A stretch of 64,000 bases of DNA from Pseudomonadota bacterium (GCA_026388275.1 JAPLKB010000061.1:1-64000), one strand, 5' to 3'; counted from the first letter of the stretch, positions 44,836 to 54,743 are shown. Made by a program: numbers and translations. Notes: generated by a model not told the origin, from the letters alone.

Positions 44836-45699
44836 ATGGGTTTTTTTAAAAAGAAAGAAAAAGAGATAAAACCATATAAAGAAATTGATATACAAAAAGA
44901 AATAAAAAAAGCCGAAAGAGATGAATCGCTCTGGATAAAATGCAGCTCCTGTCAGGAACTGCTTTACAAAAAAGAGGTTGAGAGGAATCTGCATGTCTGC
45001 CTGAAATGCTTCTATCATTTTCCTATTAGCGTTGAAAACAGGATAGCATTGACCTTTGACAAAAACACCTTTAACGAACTTTTCAATAAAATAGCTCCAA
45101 TTGATTTTCTTAAATTTAAGGATACAAAACCATATAAGACAAGATTAAGCGAAACACAGGAAACAACTAAAAAAAGCGATGCAATGATATGCGGAAAAGG
45201 GAAAATAAACGGAATTGATGCGCTGGCAGCTATTTTCGATTTTTCATTCATGGGCGGCAGCCTTGGTTCCGTTGTCGGCGAAAAAATAACAAGAATACTT
45301 GAAGAAGGGGTAAATCAAAAATTACCTGTTATAGTTTTCTGTGCATCAGGTGGTGCGCGTATGCAGGAAGGCATTATGTCACTTATGCAGATGTCAAAAG
45401 TATCGGCTGCAATATACAGGTTAAAATCCGAAGGAATTCCCTATATCGTTGTCCTTACAGATCCTACGCTGGGCGGCGTTACTGCAAGTATGGGCATGCT
45501 GGGAGACGTCATCATTGCCGAACCGAAAGCAATGATAGGCTTTGCAGGCCCGCGAGTGATAAAAGATACAATTAAAGAGGAATTGCCACTGGGATTTCAG
45601 AGGGCTGAATTTCTTCTTGAACATGGAATGCTGGATATGATTCTGCCAAGGAAAGAACTAAAACAGGGATTATCAAGGATACTTTCGTTAATAACATGA
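44836..45699 (+). CDS. accD: acetyl-CoA carboxylase carboxyltransferase subunit beta
   Basis: 287 residues from ATG 44836, with AAGGAA upstream; an earlier in-frame ATG at 44779 overlaps the divergent gene and would add a non-homologous tail. Zinc finger CSSCQELL...CLKC near the N-terminus; carboxyltransferase core FMGGSLGSVVGEK, FCASGGARMQEG and DPTLGGVTASMG. It works with AccA to make malonyl-CoA for fatty acid synthesis; accA is not in the window. Confidence 0.96.
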   Translation: MGFFKKKEKEIKPYKEIDIQKEIKKAERDESLWIKCSSCQELLYKKEVERNLHVCLKCFYHFPISVENRIALTFDKNTFNELFNKIAPIDFLKFKDTKPYKTRLSETQETTKKSDAMICGKGKINGIDALAAIFDFSFMGGSLGSVVGEKITRILEEGVNQKLPVIVFCASGGARMQEGIMSLMQMSKVSAAIYRLKSEGIPYIVVLTDPTLGGVTASMGMLGDVIIAEPKAMIGFAGPRVIKDTIKEELPLGFQRAEFLLEHGMLDMILPRKELKQGLSRILSLIT

Positions 45700-46961
45700 T
45701 GAGATATTCCGATACTATGAGTTACCTTTACGGTCTTGAGAAATTCGGAATGGTATTCGGACTTGAAAATATTAAATGGTTACTCAGCCTTATTAACAAT
45801 CCTCACTCCCGCCTCAAAACTGTTCATATCGGGGGTACTAACGGCAAAGGCTCTGTTGCAAGTATGTTATCACACATATTAAAAGAAGCAGGATATACAG
45901 TAGGCAAGTATACATCACCACATCTTATATCCTTTAACGAAAGAATCACTGTCAATGAGAAAGAGATTACCGACAAGGAAGTTTCAGAGCTGACAGAGAC
46001 AATAAGGAAAAAGGCTGAAAAAGAAAATAAAGGAAAATTTTTTACCTTCTTTGATTTTACAACAGCCCTTGCATTTGAACATTTTTCCAGAAAAAAAACG
46101 GATATCTCCATGATAGAGGTGGGTCTTGGGGGACGTTTTGATTCCACAAATGTGATAGACCCTTTGATAAGTATTATAACCAATGTATCCTATGACCACA
46201 CGGAACAGCTTGGAGAAGATATTGCCGATATAGCAAAAGAAAAGGCGGGTATAATAAAAGATAGTACACCCGTTGTCACCGGAGCACAGGGCACATCCGT
46301 ACAGCTAATTGAAGCGACAGCAAAAAGTTTCAACTCTCCGGTATATAAACTCCACAGGGATTTTTCCTATAATAAGACCGGAGATCAGATAATGTCTTAC
46401 AGGGGCATCAATAAAAGTATTGACAATCTTTCAATTAATCTAATGGGAGACCATCAATTTGTTAATGGGGCAATATCCTTATGCGCCGCTGAAGTATTGT
46501 CATCCTTTGGATTCGATATAAAGGAGGATTCCCTTCGTAAGGCACTCTCTTGTATGAAATGGCAAGGCAGACTTGAAGTAGTAAAGAAAAACCCCACCAT
46601 TATTCTCGACGGTGCGCACAATCCTGACAGCGCAAATGTCCTTGCAGAATTTTTTAAATCTCATTATACAGATAAAAAGAAAATGTTAATTTTCGGCGTT
46701 ATGAAGGATAAAGATTATAGAAAGATTATTGAAAAAATAGTACCATTTACAGATACAGTTATTCTTACAAGACCGGCAACAGAAAGAGCTCTGCCGCCAA
46801 GCGAAATTGAAGGATATATAAAGAATCCTTTTGTCACAGAAGATGTACGGAGCGCTCTTATAAAGGCAAAAAGCATTGCCGATAGAAACAGCCTGATTCT
46901 TGTAACCGGTTCATTTTATACAATCGGGGAGGCAAAGGCAATCATTGATGAAATTTTTTAA
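45696..46961 (+). CDS. folC: bifunctional folylpolyglutamate/dihydrofolate synthase
   Basis: A 421-residue Mur-ligase-family enzyme that adds glutamate to dihydropteroate and folates. ATP loop GTNGKGSVASML, MIEVGLGGRFDSTNV, NVSYDHTEQLG and LDGAHNPDSA are all present. It overlaps accD by 4 bp, the usual accD-folC coupling. Confidence 0.95.
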   Translation: MMRYSDTMSYLYGLEKFGMVFGLENIKWLLSLINNPHSRLKTVHIGGTNGKGSVASMLSHILKEAGYTVGKYTSPHLISFNERITVNEKEITDKEVSELTETIRKKAEKENKGKFFTFFDFTTALAFEHFSRKKTDISMIEVGLGGRFDSTNVIDPLISIITNVSYDHTEQLGEDIADIAKEKAGIIKDSTPVVTGAQGTSVQLIEATAKSFNSPVYKLHRDFSYNKTGDQIMSYRGINKSIDNLSINLMGDHQFVNGAISLCAAEVLSSFGFDIKEDSLRKALSCMKWQGRLEVVKKNPTIILDGAHNPDSANVLAEFFKSHYTDKKKMLIFGVMKDKDYRKIIEKIVPFTDTVILTRPATERALPPSEIEGYIKNPFVTEDVRSALIKAKSIADRNSLILVTGSFYTIGEAKAIIDEIF

Positions 46962-48984
46962 AATTATACTCTTAGTTTTCATTATTACAGCACCTTTTGT
47001 CGTTTCAGGAAAACAATCTGATTTCAAGTCCTCTTTAACGACCCCGATAGATATATCAGCTTATTTCCTTGAGCAGGATAAAGATCAGAACATATATACT
47101 GCCAAAGGAAAGGTTGAGTTAAAAGAGGGGACAAGGTTGTTAAATGCCGATTATGTTACTTACAATACAAGTACCCAAGAGATATTTGCAGAAGGAAATG
47201 TAATTCTTCGTGAAGGAGATGACACAGTTGAGTGCAGTAAGCTGCATTTGAACCTTGCTACTAAAATGGGTAAGATAGAAAAGGGGAAGATATTCATAAA
47301 AAGAGGTGATTTTAACATCACCGGCACAGAAATAGAAAAAATAGGCGAGTCAACATACACTATTAAAAACGGTGAAATGACAACCTGTGAAGGAGATAGA
47401 CCTGCCTGGAAATTTACTGCAAATGATGTAGAACTGACTGTTGAAGGCTACGCCAAAACAAAAGGTACAAAATTTCAAATTTTAAATCAGACTGTCTTTT
47501 ATTTGCCCTGGGGTATTTTTCCCGTAAAAACGGAAAGACAGTCCGGATTTCTTATACCCGGAATAACATTGTCAAGCAGAGACGGCATGTTAATAAAAAA
47601 TTCATATTTCTGGGCTATATCCAAGGACAAAGACGCCACGTTTGATCTTGATTATATAGAAAACAGGGGATTCAAGCCTGGCGCTGAATTTAGGTACGCA
47701 CTCAAGGAAGATTTGCAAGGTTCCTGGTATGCTTCAATTATCAGCGACAAAGATTACGACAATACCAGATATCAGATTAAGGGCAAACACGAGCAGGTTA
47801 TTGGTAAAGACATGGTTTTTAAGGTAAATGCCAATTATGTTTCCGACATTGATTATCTCAAAGATTTTGGAGAAAGTATTCAGGAAAGAAGTGAGGACAT
47901 GGTGAAATCAACGGCTTATATTGAAAAACCTTTGACGAGATCTCTTCTCACTTTCGAAACGTCTTACATAAAAGATCTTACGCAAAGAGATAATGATTAT
48001 ACACTTAAATATTTACCCTTTGCATCCTTTTTCACAGAATATATTCCTATTATGAAAGATACATTTTATACTGATGTCCGGGCTGACTATACAAATTTTT
48101 ACAGGGAAAGAGGTGATACGTATTCAAGGCTAAACTTTGAGCCAAGCTTAAGATTGCCCTTTTCTTCCAACGGCATAAATCTTCTTCTTAACGGTACGCT
48201 TTACGAAACAGCTTATTTTATCAACTCCTTACAAAATGACAGCAAAGATACAAAACTTCGCCAGACAGCCAAGATTGAAGCAGACATGAATGTCCAATTT
48301 TTCAGAAATTATTATACTGAAACTTTTAACCTTGGCGAAATGCAAAGCCTTATAAAACCAAATTTAAAATATACCTTCATACCGAACACATCTTTTGTTG
48401 ACATTCCCAACATTGATTCGTCTGACAGATATTATCAGACAAATACTTTAACATATTCACTAAACCACTACCTTAATACCTTCACTCCGGATGGGTCAAG
48501 GGAAATATCTCTTTTTGAGATCGAACAGACTTACGGGATTTCCGGGGGATTAAGACCTTCAAAACTTTACGAAGGGTCAAGTGGACGGTTTTCTGATATA
48601 AAAGCAAGATTAACTCTCTATCCGATAGAAAATTTTTCTTATGGAAATGAAAGTATATTCAATACAAGCGGCATCGGTCTCAAAACTATGAGGAACTCAT
48701 TGAGTCATAAAATACCTGACATATATACTATGAATCTTAGTCACAGTTACACAAATCAGTTAACTAATGAACTCTATTACGAATTAGCCGGTAAATATAA
48801 ATATTTTGAAGGCAAATACCAGATCAGATATTCCTTTTATGACGGCATGTGGATAGATACACTTTACCAATTCACATATCATCCAAAATGCTGGGCAACA
48901 ACGCTTACCCTGAGCCAGTCAAAAAGGCCAAGGGATACGTCTGTCAGGCTGTCCTTTGACCTGGCAGGCATTACAACAAGATGA
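46945..48984 (+). CDS. lptD: LPS assembly protein LptD
   Basis: 679 residues: a Sec signal (IILLVFIITAPFVVSG), an OstA-like N-terminal domain (VELKEGTRLLNADYVTYNT, AEGNVILREG) and a C-terminal 26-strand-type beta-barrel with LPWGIFPVKTERQSGFLIPG and aromatic strand ends. It inserts LPS into the outer membrane with LptE. It overlaps folC by 17 bp; a second ATG directly follows the first. Shorter than the enterobacterial protein but normal for this group. Confidence 0.92.
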   Translation: MMKFFKIILLVFIITAPFVVSGKQSDFKSSLTTPIDISAYFLEQDKDQNIYTAKGKVELKEGTRLLNADYVTYNTSTQEIFAEGNVILREGDDTVECSKLHLNLATKMGKIEKGKIFIKRGDFNITGTEIEKIGESTYTIKNGEMTTCEGDRPAWKFTANDVELTVEGYAKTKGTKFQILNQTVFYLPWGIFPVKTERQSGFLIPGITLSSRDGMLIKNSYFWAISKDKDATFDLDYIENRGFKPGAEFRYALKEDLQGSWYASIISDKDYDNTRYQIKGKHEQVIGKDMVFKVNANYVSDIDYLKDFGESIQERSEDMVKSTAYIEKPLTRSLLTFETSYIKDLTQRDNDYTLKYLPFASFFTEYIPIMKDTFYTDVRADYTNFYRERGDTYSRLNFEPSLRLPFSSNGINLLLNGTLYETAYFINSLQNDSKDTKLRQTAKIEADMNVQFFRNYYTETFNLGEMQSLIKPNLKYTFIPNTSFVDIPNIDSSDRYYQTNTLTYSLNHYLNTFTPDGSREISLFEIEQTYGISGGLRPSKLYEGSSGRFSDIKARLTLYPIENFSYGNESIFNTSGIGLKTMRNSLSHKIPDIYTMNLSHSYTNQLTNELYYELAGKYKYFEGKYQIRYSFYDGMWIDTLYQFTYHPKCWATTLTLSQSKRPRDTSVRLSFDLAGITTR

Positions 48985-49020
48985 TTTATATGAGTAAAAA
49001 AGTTTAAGCTGTAAAGCCAG

Positions 49021-49052
49021 GAAGTTGAAGGGTTGAAAAAAGCAGCAACTTC
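49021..49052. repeat. GAAGTTG inverted repeat between lptD and rmlA
   Basis: GAAGTTG (49021-49027) pairs with CAACTTC (49046-49052), within a GAAGTTG/AGGGTTG-type low-complexity stretch much like that at 57514-57545. Confidence 0.35.
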
Positions 49053-49096
49053 TCATCTTCTCAAGCTCGTATTTCTTTATTTATCAGGAGGCATTA

Positions 49097-49834
49097 ATGA
49101 AAGGCATTATACTTGCCGGCGGTCTTGGAACAAGGCTGCAACCTCTTACAAGGATTACTAACAAGCACCTATTGCCGATATACGGTAAACCAATGATCTA
49201 TTATCCCATAGAAACCCTTATTCAGGCCGGCATAACAGATATCATGATAGTAACCGGCGGAAATAATGCAGGAGATTTTTTGAAGCTTCTGGGGAACGGC
49301 ATGGATTTTGGTTTAAAACATATTAACTACACCTATCAGGAAGGTGAAGGCGGTATTGCAGCAGCTCTGTCTCTTGCAGAATATTTTGCAGACAAACAGA
49401 AGGTATGTGTTATTCTTGGAGACAATATTATAGAAAAAAATATAATTAAAGCTGTAATGGATTTCAAGGCACAAAAAGCAGGGGCAAAGATTCTCCTGAA
49501 AGAAGTACCCGACCCGGAAAGATTCGGAGTAGCACAGATAGAAAACAACAAGCTCATCAATATTGTAGAAAAACCCAGACAGCCTAAAAGCAATCTTGCA
49601 GTCATAGGTATCTATATGTATGATGCACGTGTTTTTGATATAGTAAAGACACTTAAACCATCGGATAGAGGTGAACTTGAGATTACAGATGTAAACAACG
49701 CATACGTAAAAGAAAATAAAATGACATGGGAAATGCTCAAGGGGTGGTGGACAGATGCAGGTACATTTGAATCACTACTTCGTGCTAATATACTCGTCTC
49801 CCAAACAGGAACAAATAATAAAGACCGTGAATAA
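49097..49834 (+). CDS. rmlA: glucose-1-phosphate thymidylyltransferase-like nucleotidyltransferase
   Basis: A 245-residue nucleotidyltransferase: GGLGTRLQPLTRITNKHLLPI, the LGDNII motif, KEVPDPERFGVAQ, and GWWTDAGTFESLL. It makes dTDP-glucose for the rhamnose pathway. It lacks the C-terminal extension of the long RmlA form, which matches the short RmlA type. First gene of an rmlACBD group. Confidence 0.9.
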   Translation: MKGIILAGGLGTRLQPLTRITNKHLLPIYGKPMIYYPIETLIQAGITDIMIVTGGNNAGDFLKLLGNGMDFGLKHINYTYQEGEGGIAAALSLAEYFADKQKVCVILGDNIIEKNIIKAVMDFKAQKAGAKILLKEVPDPERFGVAQIENNKLINIVEKPRQPKSNLAVIGIYMYDARVFDIVKTLKPSDRGELEITDVNNAYVKENKMTWEMLKGWWTDAGTFESLLRANILVSQTGTNNKDRE

Positions 49835-49868
49835 TGAATAACTGAAAAAGGCGGTAGATATTAGAAAT

Positions 49869-49891
49869 ACTATTCACTAACGACTATTCAC
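49869..49891 (+). repeat. ACTATTCAC direct repeat between rmlA and rmlC
   Basis: ACTATTCAC at 49869-49877 and 49883-49891, 14-base period; the same nonamer occurs at 23182-23190. Low-complexity spacer element. Confidence 0.45.
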
Positions 49892-49914
49892 TGTATTTAA
49901 GAATTGGAGGCCTG

Positions 49915-50370
49915 ATGATAAAGGACGTAATTGTAAAACAGCTAAAATATATACCCGATGAGAGAGGCAGGTTGATGGAGATACTCAAATGTAACGAAGA
50001 GATTTTCACAAAATTCGGTCAGGTATATATTTCAACCACATATCCTTATGTAGTCAAAGCATGGCATTTTCATAAAGAGCAGGATGATTTTATTGTATGC
50101 ATAAAGGGTATGCTGAAACTTGTTCTATATGACAACAGAGATGATTCACCCACGAATGGAGAAATCAATGAATTCTTTATCGGTGAGTTCAATCCATCCC
50201 TTGTTAAAGTCCCTAAATCGGTTTATCACGGCTGGAAATGCATAACCGCTGAAGAAGCCATTGTATTAAATGTTCCAACAGAACCATATAACAGGGAAAA
50301 ACCTGACGAGTACAGGATAGACCCTCATGAAAATAATATACCATACAACTGGGAGAGGAAAGATGGATAA
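49915..50370 (+). CDS. rmlC: dTDP-4-dehydrorhamnose 3,5-epimerase family protein
   Basis: A 151-residue RmlC-type cupin: VVKAWHFHKEQDDFIVCIKG contains the His base and HxxQ-like region, VKVPKSVYHGWK the second half. It is shorter than E. coli RmlC, and its His-Lys-Glu-Gln run differs from the standard HxQ. Its position between rmlA and rmlB supports the role. TTGGAGG precedes the ATG. Confidence 0.85.
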   Translation: MIKDVIVKQLKYIPDERGRLMEILKCNEEIFTKFGQVYISTTYPYVVKAWHFHKEQDDFIVCIKGMLKLVLYDNRDDSPTNGEINEFFIGEFNPSLVKVPKSVYHGWKCITAEEAIVLNVPTEPYNREKPDEYRIDPHENNIPYNWERKDG

Positions 50371-51376
50371 CATAAACATACTCGTTACAGGCGGATGCGG
50401 TTTTATAGGTAGCAATTTCATCCGCTATATGCTTTCAACGCATTCCTACAACATAATTAACCTTGACAAGCTGACCTATGCCGGTAATCTCGAAAATCTT
50501 AAAGGTATAGAGAACGATAAACGGTACACTTTTATAAAGGCCGATATTTCGAGCAGATCAGATCTGGAAAAGGTATTTGAAAAAAATATAGATATGGTTG
50601 TCAATTTTGCAGCAGAATCTCATGTGGATAGAAGCATTATAGACCCTGATGCATTTATCATGACAAACATCAACGGCACATTCAATCTCCTTGAAATGGC
50701 AAAAAAGAAGGAGGTTAAAAAATTCATACAGATCTCAACAGACGAAGTCTACGGGTCTCTCGGCAAGGAAGGCAAATTCAAGGAAGACACGCCTCTTGCT
50801 CCTAACAGCCCCTATTCCGCATCCAAAACATCGGCAGACATGCTTGCAATGGCATATTTTAAAACCTTCGAAACACCTGTAATGATAACAAGATGCTCAA
50901 ACAACTACGGCCCATACCAGTTTCCTGAAAAATTAATTCCATTGATAATCACAAATGCCCTTGAAAATATCGAACTGCCTGTTTATGGAGACGGTATGAA
51001 TATAAGGGACTGGATACATGTTTTAGACCATTGCGCAGCCATAGATACGGTATTGCATAAAGGCACAGTCGGAAACGTCTACAATGTTGGCGGTGAAAGC
51101 GAAAAAACAAACATTGATATAGTAAAGCTTATTCTGGACATTCTCGGAAAACCTCATTCATTAATAAAATACGTCAAAGACAGACCGGGCCACGACAGGA
51201 GATATGCAATAGACCAGGCCAAAATTAAGAAAGAACTGGGCTTTCAAACAAAAAACAGCTTTGAAAAGGGCATGGAAGACACAGTAAAATGGTACGTAGA
51301 AAACAGGTCATGGTGGGAGCGGATTAAAAGCGGGGCATACCTGGAATATTATGACATGATGTATAAGAACAGATGA
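50363..51376 (+). CDS. rmlB: dTDP-glucose 4,6-dehydratase
   Basis: 337 residues from ATG 50363 (GGGAGAGGAAAG before it; an upstream in-frame ATG at 50327 adds an unrelated tail). NAD motif GGCGFIGSNFIR, AAESHVDRSI, STDEVYGSLG, PYSASKTSADML (YxxxK) and NNYGPYQFPEKLIP are all present. It overlaps rmlC by 8 bp. Confidence 0.96.
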   Translation: MDNINILVTGGCGFIGSNFIRYMLSTHSYNIINLDKLTYAGNLENLKGIENDKRYTFIKADISSRSDLEKVFEKNIDMVVNFAAESHVDRSIIDPDAFIMTNINGTFNLLEMAKKKEVKKFIQISTDEVYGSLGKEGKFKEDTPLAPNSPYSASKTSADMLAMAYFKTFETPVMITRCSNNYGPYQFPEKLIPLIITNALENIELPVYGDGMNIRDWIHVLDHCAAIDTVLHKGTVGNVYNVGGESEKTNIDIVKLILDILGKPHSLIKYVKDRPGHDRRYAIDQAKIKKELGFQTKNSFEKGMEDTVKWYVENRSWWERIKSGAYLEYYDMMYKNR

Positions 51377-52203
51377 AAATTATTATCCTCGGGGGTAAAG
51401 GTTTAGTAGGAAAAAATATTTCACCGCATTTCAGTACCTGCCATGAAATTATTACCGTAGATATTGAAGAATGGGATATTACAAATATTGAAAAAAGTGA
51501 AGAATTTATACGGCAATATACACCGGATGCAATTATAAACCTTGCGGCAGTTACAAATGTTGACGGCTGTGAAGATAATGTTGAACTCGCCCGGAAAGTA
51601 AACGGAGAAGCCCCTGGATTTATCGCAGAAATCTGTGAAAAATATCATGCTAAACTTATTCACTTAAGCACTGATTACATATTTAACGGCAAAAAGAATA
51701 CGCCTTACATTGAAGAAGATGCTCCTGATCCGCAGTCAGTATACGGTATTACAAAACTCACCGGCGAAAGAAACATAATGAGGAAAAATCCATCGTCCCT
51801 CATAATAAGAGCCGAATGGGTATACGGAGACGGCGGAGAAAACTTTATAACAAAAATCAAAAAAATAGCAGACGAAAAAGGCATGGTCGAGGTGGTTAAC
51901 GACCAAAGAGGCGCACCTACATACGCAAAAGACCTGGCCTTACCGTTAAAAACTCTCATCGAGAATGGAAATTCTGGGATTTATCATATTGCAAACAGCG
52001 GCTCATGCACATGGTTTGAATTTGCCAAAGAAATTTTCTCACAGCTTCAAACGGAAATAGAGGTTAAACCGATTACATCCACCCAGCTAAACAGAAAAGC
52101 AAAAAGACCGTCATATTCAGTATACGATTGTTCAAAACTTCAGAAAGACACCGGCATTGTAATGAGAAGCTGGCAGACAGCCCTTAAAGAGTACCTGGGC
52201 TGA
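51373..52203 (+). CDS. rmlD: dTDP-4-dehydrorhamnose reductase
   Basis: A 276-residue extended SDR that makes dTDP-L-rhamnose. GGKGLVGKNI, INLAAVTNVDGCEDN, STDYIFNG and VYGITKLTGERN (YxxxK) are visible. It overlaps rmlB by 4 bp, completing the set rmlA-rmlC-rmlB-rmlD. Confidence 0.94.
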   Translation: MKIIILGGKGLVGKNISPHFSTCHEIITVDIEEWDITNIEKSEEFIRQYTPDAIINLAAVTNVDGCEDNVELARKVNGEAPGFIAEICEKYHAKLIHLSTDYIFNGKKNTPYIEEDAPDPQSVYGITKLTGERNIMRKNPSSLIIRAEWVYGDGGENFITKIKKIADEKGMVEVVNDQRGAPTYAKDLALPLKTLIENGNSGIYHIANSGSCTWFEFAKEIFSQLQTEIEVKPITSTQLNRKAKRPSYSVYDCSKLQKDTGIVMRSWQTALKEYLG

Positions 52204-52211
52204 ACAGCGTT

Positions 52212-52931
52212 ATGAAGATAATCTTTTTTTCAGATGCACACCTCGACAAAAAAGATGACGGGAGAAAGGTCTTTCTCATGCGATTTATCAACGATGTATG
52301 CAAAGATGCAGATATGCTGGTCATCATTGGAGACCTCTTTGAATTCTACCACGGCTATGACGGGTATATCTATCCATGGTACAAAGAAGTCATAGATTCG
52401 CTGAAAAACATAGCTTCTAAAGGTAAACGTGTATACTTCATTGAAGGGAATCATGAATTTCAAATGGGCAGCTTTTTTGAATCATATACAGGCATCAAAT
52501 GCATGGATGACCTGGTATTAGATATTGAAAATAAAAAGTTTTTAATTATTCATGGCTATCAATTAAGGAAAAGCTATCTTGTCAGATTTCTGAAAACCTC
52601 TTTTATCTATGCAATAATGGATATGTTCGGGCCGGTGCTGACATGGAAAATTGCTGCAATTTCAGGCAAGTTTCTATCCAATAAGAAAAAAACCTTTAAT
52701 GTAAAAGCACTTGATTTTTTCAGAGAATTAGGTCAAAGAAAGCTTGATGACGGTTATGACGCTGTTATATTCGCACATTCGCACATGCCGGATAAAATGG
52801 AATATATTTCAGGAGATACAAAAAAATACTATCTGAATACCGGTGATATTATAAAATCCTCAACCTATGTGGAATACAATACCGGAACAGGGTTTGAGAT
52901 TAAAAAATACTCAATAACAGTTCAGCCATAA
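52212..52931 (+). CDS. lpxH: UDP-2,3-diacylglucosamine diphosphatase-like phosphoesterase
   Basis: A 239-residue calcineurin-like phosphoesterase. Metal motifs: FFSDAHLDKK, IIGDLFEFYHGYDG, GNHEFQMGSF and FAHSHMPDK. It closely fits the LpxH type that removes UMP from UDP-diacylglucosamine in lipid A synthesis. It follows rmlD by 8 bp, so rhamnose and lipid A steps may be co-expressed. Other LpxH-like family members have different substrates. Confidence 0.85.
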   Translation: MKIIFFSDAHLDKKDDGRKVFLMRFINDVCKDADMLVIIGDLFEFYHGYDGYIYPWYKEVIDSLKNIASKGKRVYFIEGNHEFQMGSFFESYTGIKCMDDLVLDIENKKFLIIHGYQLRKSYLVRFLKTSFIYAIMDMFGPVLTWKIAAISGKFLSNKKKTFNVKALDFFRELGQRKLDDGYDAVIFAHSHMPDKMEYISGDTKKYYLNTGDIIKSSTYVEYNTGTGFEIKKYSITVQP

Positions 52932-52933
52932 AA

Positions 52934-53779
52934 TCAATGCACGGCAGCAATAGGGAGATCGAGAGATATTGCCCAGGCCTCCCACTCAAGGGCAGTTTTT
53001 GTTATAAATATCTCCATGAGTTCTTCGTATTTTATGCCGGTCACTTGCAAACCAAGTTCTTTAGCAAACCGATTTAGAAAGTGGTCCTCCAGTGCCGCAA
53101 CAGCTATCCATCCATTACGGGTTTCATACAGGTTATATTGAGGTAATGCACCCCCAAGAAGTCCACCCGGAATAGTAAGCCCATATCGTAGTGGGACAGC
53201 AAAATTTTCAGCGCTTTCAGAAAGGGCTACTTCCGCATAACCTGAACCATTGCCTCTTTCACGTACATAAAGAAGAGCAAGAGCACTGCTCACTGCTCTC
53301 TCTGCACCCGCAAGATCAGCAAGAAATGTAAGCGGCATATTTGGCGGCAAGAGAAGTCCAACTGCTGCCATGTAAGTTAAATCATGGCCTGCTTTGTTCT
53401 GGTCCGGTGCAGGATACCCGACAATAGCTACCTGACAGAGCTTGGGGTATCTGGAGTGAATATCGGCCCAGCCCAATGACAGACGATCAAGGGCAGATGG
53501 CCTGCTGGAGGTGAGAAATATGTCGCATTCTTTCATCAGACTCTCAAATGTTTCACGGTCACGGAGATTCTTAAGATCAAGGCGCATAACATTTTGCCCT
53601 GTGCATAAAACCTCATACCAGCGGGAAGACATTTTTTCAAAAGGGTCTCCGTCAGGCGGCTCAATTTTTGTAACAGAGGCTCCCAGACTTTTCAGCTTTT
53701 GTGCGGCAGCAGGTCCTGGAAGATTAAGAGCCAGACTTACAACCTTGATGTTATGAAGCGGTTTGTTTTTATCATCCAT
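52934..53779 (-). CDS. short-form CaiB/BaiF (family III) CoA-transferase
   Basis: A 281-residue family III CoA-transferase. The N-terminal IKVVSLALNLPGPAAAQKLKSLGASVTKIEPP is clear, and the catalytic-type Asp is in AGHDLTYMA. At 281 residues it is about 100 shorter than classical CaiB enzymes, though a short form of this length ending at about this point is known. It is convergent with lpxH, 2 bp apart. Acyl group unknown. Confidence 0.8.
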   Translation of the reverse strand: MDDKNKPLHNIKVVSLALNLPGPAAAQKLKSLGASVTKIEPPDGDPFEKMSSRWYEVLCTGQNVMRLDLKNLRDRETFESLMKECDIFLTSSRPSALDRLSLGWADIHSRYPKLCQVAIVGYPAPDQNKAGHDLTYMAAVGLLLPPNMPLTFLADLAGAERAVSSALALLYVRERGNGSGYAEVALSESAENFAVPLRYGLTIPGGLLGGALPQYNLYETRNGWIAVAALEDHFLNRFAKELGLQVTGIKYEELMEIFITKTALEWEAWAISLDLPIAAVH

Positions 53780-54180
53780 AACCTATCTCCTGACTATTTT
53801 TCAATGTTTCTGTGCACTGCTCCAGTCATTATAAATAAAACCAAAGATCGGGCACATCTTTCGCATCAGCGGTTTTAAACGGCTCAACTATAAATGAATC
53901 ATTTGCCATTTCACCTCCCGGGAACTTTTGATTCTGCTTCCCACCCCTGCATATGTTGCAGACTGATTATTATAAAATGTCTTGCAGAAAAATAACATAC
54001 TTTTACTAAATCCTTAATATGCGAGTGGATTAATAGCTTGCCTGATTTTGCTTGACTTCATACTGTTCTGATTGTAAAACGTAAATATTCCAATAACATA
54101 TTTATCTGTTTTTGAATCCAGTGAGATTGTTTGAAAGATAGTTTAATAGACTGGAACAGTTTGGATAGTTAAGAGGGGAA
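53780..54180. other. 400-bp spacer with an acetyltransferase remnant
   Basis: Apart from the short reading frame at 53829-53909, listed separately, no gene is supported. The right half is AT-rich, ending in AGAGGGGAA, the ribosome binding site of the next gene. Confidence 0.5.
53829..53909 (-). pseudogene. truncated N-terminus of a GNAT-like acetyltransferase
   Basis: A strong ribosome binding site (GGGAGGTGAA) leads into ATG and 26 codons reading MANDSFIVEPFKTADAKDVP then DLWFYL and a stop. The segment matches the start of GNAT acetyltransferases (VxPFxxxDAxxVxxLF). The rest of such a protein is missing in all frames. It lies 49 bp upstream of the CoA-transferase start, so it may be the residue of a deletion. 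Confidence 0.4.
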
Positions 54181-54639
54181 ATGCCGAATAAATGTTTTGA
54201 AGATCTTGAAATCTGGCAGGAAGCAAGAAGACTCACAAACAACATGTATGCGATCACAAAAAGAGAAACCTTCTCAAAGGATTTTGGTTTCCGTGATCAG
54301 ATCAGACAAGCTTCAGTTTCCATAGTGTCCAATATAGCCGAAGGTTATGAACGTGAAGAAAATCAGGAGCTTTCACAGTTCCTTTCCATTGCCAAAGGAT
54401 CTTGTGGAAAAGTAAGAAGTCAATTATACATTGCTCTTGACCAGGGATATATTGATGCAAAAGAATGCGAAGCACTCATCATTGAGTTCAAAAAACTCTC
54501 CGTTTCAATACACAATTTCATAAACCATCCTGAAAAAACAACATCAAACAACACAAGCATAGATGAACAGCCTAAACGAGGGAGCATTAAAAAAGAGCTT
54601 GAAGCAATATTCGATGAAGTAGATAAAGAAAAAGTTTAA
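54181..54639 (+). CDS. four-helix-bundle protein (23S rRNA intervening-sequence protein family)
   Basis: A 152-residue protein beginning with the family signature FEDLEIWQEARRLTNNMYAITK, followed by SIVSNIAEGYERE and SQFLSIAKGSCGKVRSQLYIA. Members were first seen in inserts of bacterial 23S rRNA genes, and standalone chromosomal copies are common. Their function is uncertain. GAGGGGAA precedes the ATG. It opens the accessory region up to the CRISPR genes. Confidence 0.87.
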   Translation: MPNKCFEDLEIWQEARRLTNNMYAITKRETFSKDFGFRDQIRQASVSIVSNIAEGYEREENQELSQFLSIAKGSCGKVRSQLYIALDQGYIDAKECEALIIEFKKLSVSIHNFINHPEKTTSNNTSIDEQPKRGSIKKELEAIFDEVDKEKV

Positions 54640-54743
54640 CTTTATCGTACCCTTTCCTGCAAGTCTATGATAAATTTATAACATTGGAAGAGAGTAGTAA
54701 CCAATGGAACAATTGCTCCAGTTTTGCATAAGGAGGTGTGGTT

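Noticed and set aside
52934-53779. CoA-transferase considered as truncated
   Set aside because: It is shorter than classical CaiB, but the end matches the natural end of short-form members and no lost C-terminus was found downstream.
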